A stretch of 64,000 bases of DNA from Halonotius aquaticus. Its GTDB lineage: Archaea; Halobacteriota; Halobacteria; Halobacteriales; Haloferacaceae. Numbering within the stretch: the first letter of the stretch is position 1; the number at the start of each line of letters is the position of its first letter. The notes under the pieces were generated by a model that was not told the DNA's origin, searched no databases, and was given only the letters and a program-made list of their open reading frames with translations. A program made the position numbers and the translations under genes. The stretch spans positions 62,001 through 126,000 of the forward strand of contig NZ_QKNY01000018.1 in the NCBI RefSeq assembly GCF_003605575.1, in the 5' to 3' direction. Shown in pieces: positions 62,891-64,000 of this stretch.

Positions 62891-64000
62891 ATGACGCTGG
62901 AGGATTTTAGTGACGTGACCGACGACACCGGCGGGAGCGAGGCAGAATCCGACTCGGTGTCGTCGGCTGACGGCGGGACAGCCACAGGCGACGCGGGAGC
63001 CGACGTGGCCGACAGCCAAGGCGACAACGACACAGACGACCGCGACAGCTTCGAGCGCATCGCCGCCGACGTGGAGGGCGACGACACCGGCATGGGCGCG
63101 CTATCGGTCTCTCAGGGACTTCGCGTCGCCGAGGACGACGATGAGACGACGCTGCGGGCATTCATCACGACCGGCAACCGCGAGGCCGTGCGGATCGGCA
63201 AATACCTCCTTGTTCCCTATCCGGACGACGAAACGCTATTCTGTCGGATTACAGGGTTGGAATACGCCCAGGAGTTCCACGCCGACGACGCCACCGAGAT
63301 CCACGCCCGCCGGATGATGCGGCAGTCGACCTTCGAGGAACGCGACTACAAGTTCATGGCCGATCTTGACCCCGTCGCCGTGCTCTACGAGGAGTACGAC
63401 GAGGAGGGCGAGGTCGAACTCAACCGCCGGATGACCGACCGCGTCCCCAAGCCGGGGGCGATCTTGAAACAGGCGACCGACAGCGAACAGATCAAAACCG
63501 GGCTCAACATCCCCGAGGAGGGTGTCTTCCTCGGGCATCTCTCGGTCGGCGGCGAAAAGGTCGAGACCGCCGCCCAGCCGCCGACGATCGACTACCGGCT
63601 AACCGACGACTACGAGGCTGGCGATCCGCTTGTCTTCCGGCATACCCTCGTCGCCGGCGGCACCGGTTCGGGAAAAACGCATGCCTCGAAAAACATCCTC
63701 CGGCAGTACCTCAGCGACGAGCGCGCGTATCCGATGGACGACGGCCGCACCGTCTCGCCGGCGGTCGTCCAATTCGACCCCCAAGACGAGTACGCTCAGA
63801 TGCACGACGACAACCCCGAACTGGACGACGCCTTCGCCCGCAAACTGGAGCGGGAGAACGTCGCCTACGGCGGCGTCGACGACACGATCGCGCTCGTGCC
63901 AACCGAGGACGGGACGAGCTATCCGGGCGAAGGCCACCGCGCCGAGCAGATCCAGTTTACAGTACCGTTCTCGATGACCAAGGAGCGGCCGTGGCTCGTC
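62891..64000 (+). CDS. HerA-like ATPase (DUF87 domain), partial at right edge
   Basis: 370 codons are open to the window end, with no stop. After an acidic 60-residue start, a HAS-barrel-like domain (about 75-215) is followed by the ATPase with Walker A GGTGSGKTHASK (about 250) and VVQFDPQDEYAQM. HerA/FtsK-type ATPases translocate DNA, and archaeal HerA works with nuclease NurA in end resection. The large acidic form here is common in haloarchaea and may have another role. The gene continues beyond 64000, so its Walker B and C-terminus are not seen. Confidence 0.88.
   Translation, partial: MTLEDFSDVTDDTGGSEAESDSVSSADGGTATGDAGADVADSQGDNDTDDRDSFERIAADVEGDDTGMGALSVSQGLRVAEDDDETTLRAFITTGNREAVRIGKYLLVPYPDDETLFCRITGLEYAQEFHADDATEIHARRMMRQSTFEERDYKFMADLDPVAVLYEEYDEEGEVELNRRMTDRVPKPGAILKQATDSEQIKTGLNIPEEGVFLGHLSVGGEKVETAAQPPTIDYRLTDDYEAGDPLVFRHTLVAGGTGSGKTHASKNILRQYLSDERAYPMDDGRTVSPAVVQFDPQDEYAQMHDDNPELDDAFARKLERENVAYGGVDDTIALVPTEDGTSYPGEGHRAEQIQFTVPFSMTKERPWLV

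Overview
The window is a haloarchaeal chromosome segment. The proteins are strongly acidic (Asp/Glu-rich), coding GC is high, and many starts look leaderless. Twin-arginine lipoproteins, PGF-CTERM surface proteins, a cbaDBAE-type ba3 oxidase and archaeal markers (S19e, PDCD5-like protein, aIF1, class I LysRS, archaeal-type UMP kinase) all point the same way. A class of extreme halophile (Halobacteria) is secure; I do not assign a genus. Gene density is high, and I see no rRNA, tRNA or CRISPR array. There is no intact transposase; one structured intergenic stretch (13003-13120) may be a transposon remnant or an RNA.

Region 1 (1-13002) is about copper and respiration: nosF and nosD (with the first bases of a third gene, probably nosY), a CcoI/CopA-like copper P-type ATPase, the ba3-type terminal oxidase operon cbaDBAE, a NosL-type lipoprotein, a SCO1-type lipoprotein and a UreH/SafE-like membrane protein. 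They probably deliver copper to the CuA and CuB sites of the oxidase, or to a nitrous-oxide reductase outside the window. An AT-richer pocket at about 3050-4530 holds a stand-alone DUF21 protein and a small zinc-binding protein.

Region 2 (13000-29500) is mostly housekeeping with some regulators: a PAS histidine kinase, GTPases EngB and NOG1, a 5-FTHF cyclo-ligase-like protein, a peroxiredoxin, two near-identical-length HEAT-repeat paralogues around a Mut7-C RNase-like protein, HisS, an EamA transporter, a PP-loop ATPase next to PDCD5 and S19e, an AglD-like flippase-type protein, ThiL, and a GAF-PAS-LOV histidine kinase.

Region 3 (29600-34620) is a zinc/manganese-type ABC importer (permease, ATPase, His-rich binding lipoprotein) lying between two histidine kinases that each carry a canonical LOV photosensor motif. 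The second has an unusual order, with the kinase core before PAS and LOV.

Region 4 (34780-45160) holds a site-2 protease, a MobB-like/MoaE fusion, a Tat lipoprotein, PyrH overlapping LysS, MutL and MutS, and aIF1.

Region 5 (45220-64000) begins with tandem PGF-CTERM metallopeptidase-like surface proteins. After these come a rhodanese, a CoA-disulfide-reductase-like flavoprotein, UspA, Nudix, a PD-(D/E)xK-like protein with a Cys cluster, an SDR, PhnP-like and other metallo-beta-lactamase proteins, an AAA ATPase with a His-rich tail, MobA, membrane proteins and winged-helix regulators. It ends with an isochorismatase-like hydrolase and a HerA-like ATPase that runs off the right edge.

The most notable points are the NosL-like domain fused to NosD, the paired LOV kinases around a metal importer, the HEAT/Mut7-C/HEAT cassette, the tandem archaeosortase-type metallopeptidases, the solitary PD-(D/E)xK/Cys4 protein and the structured element after the SafE-like gene.
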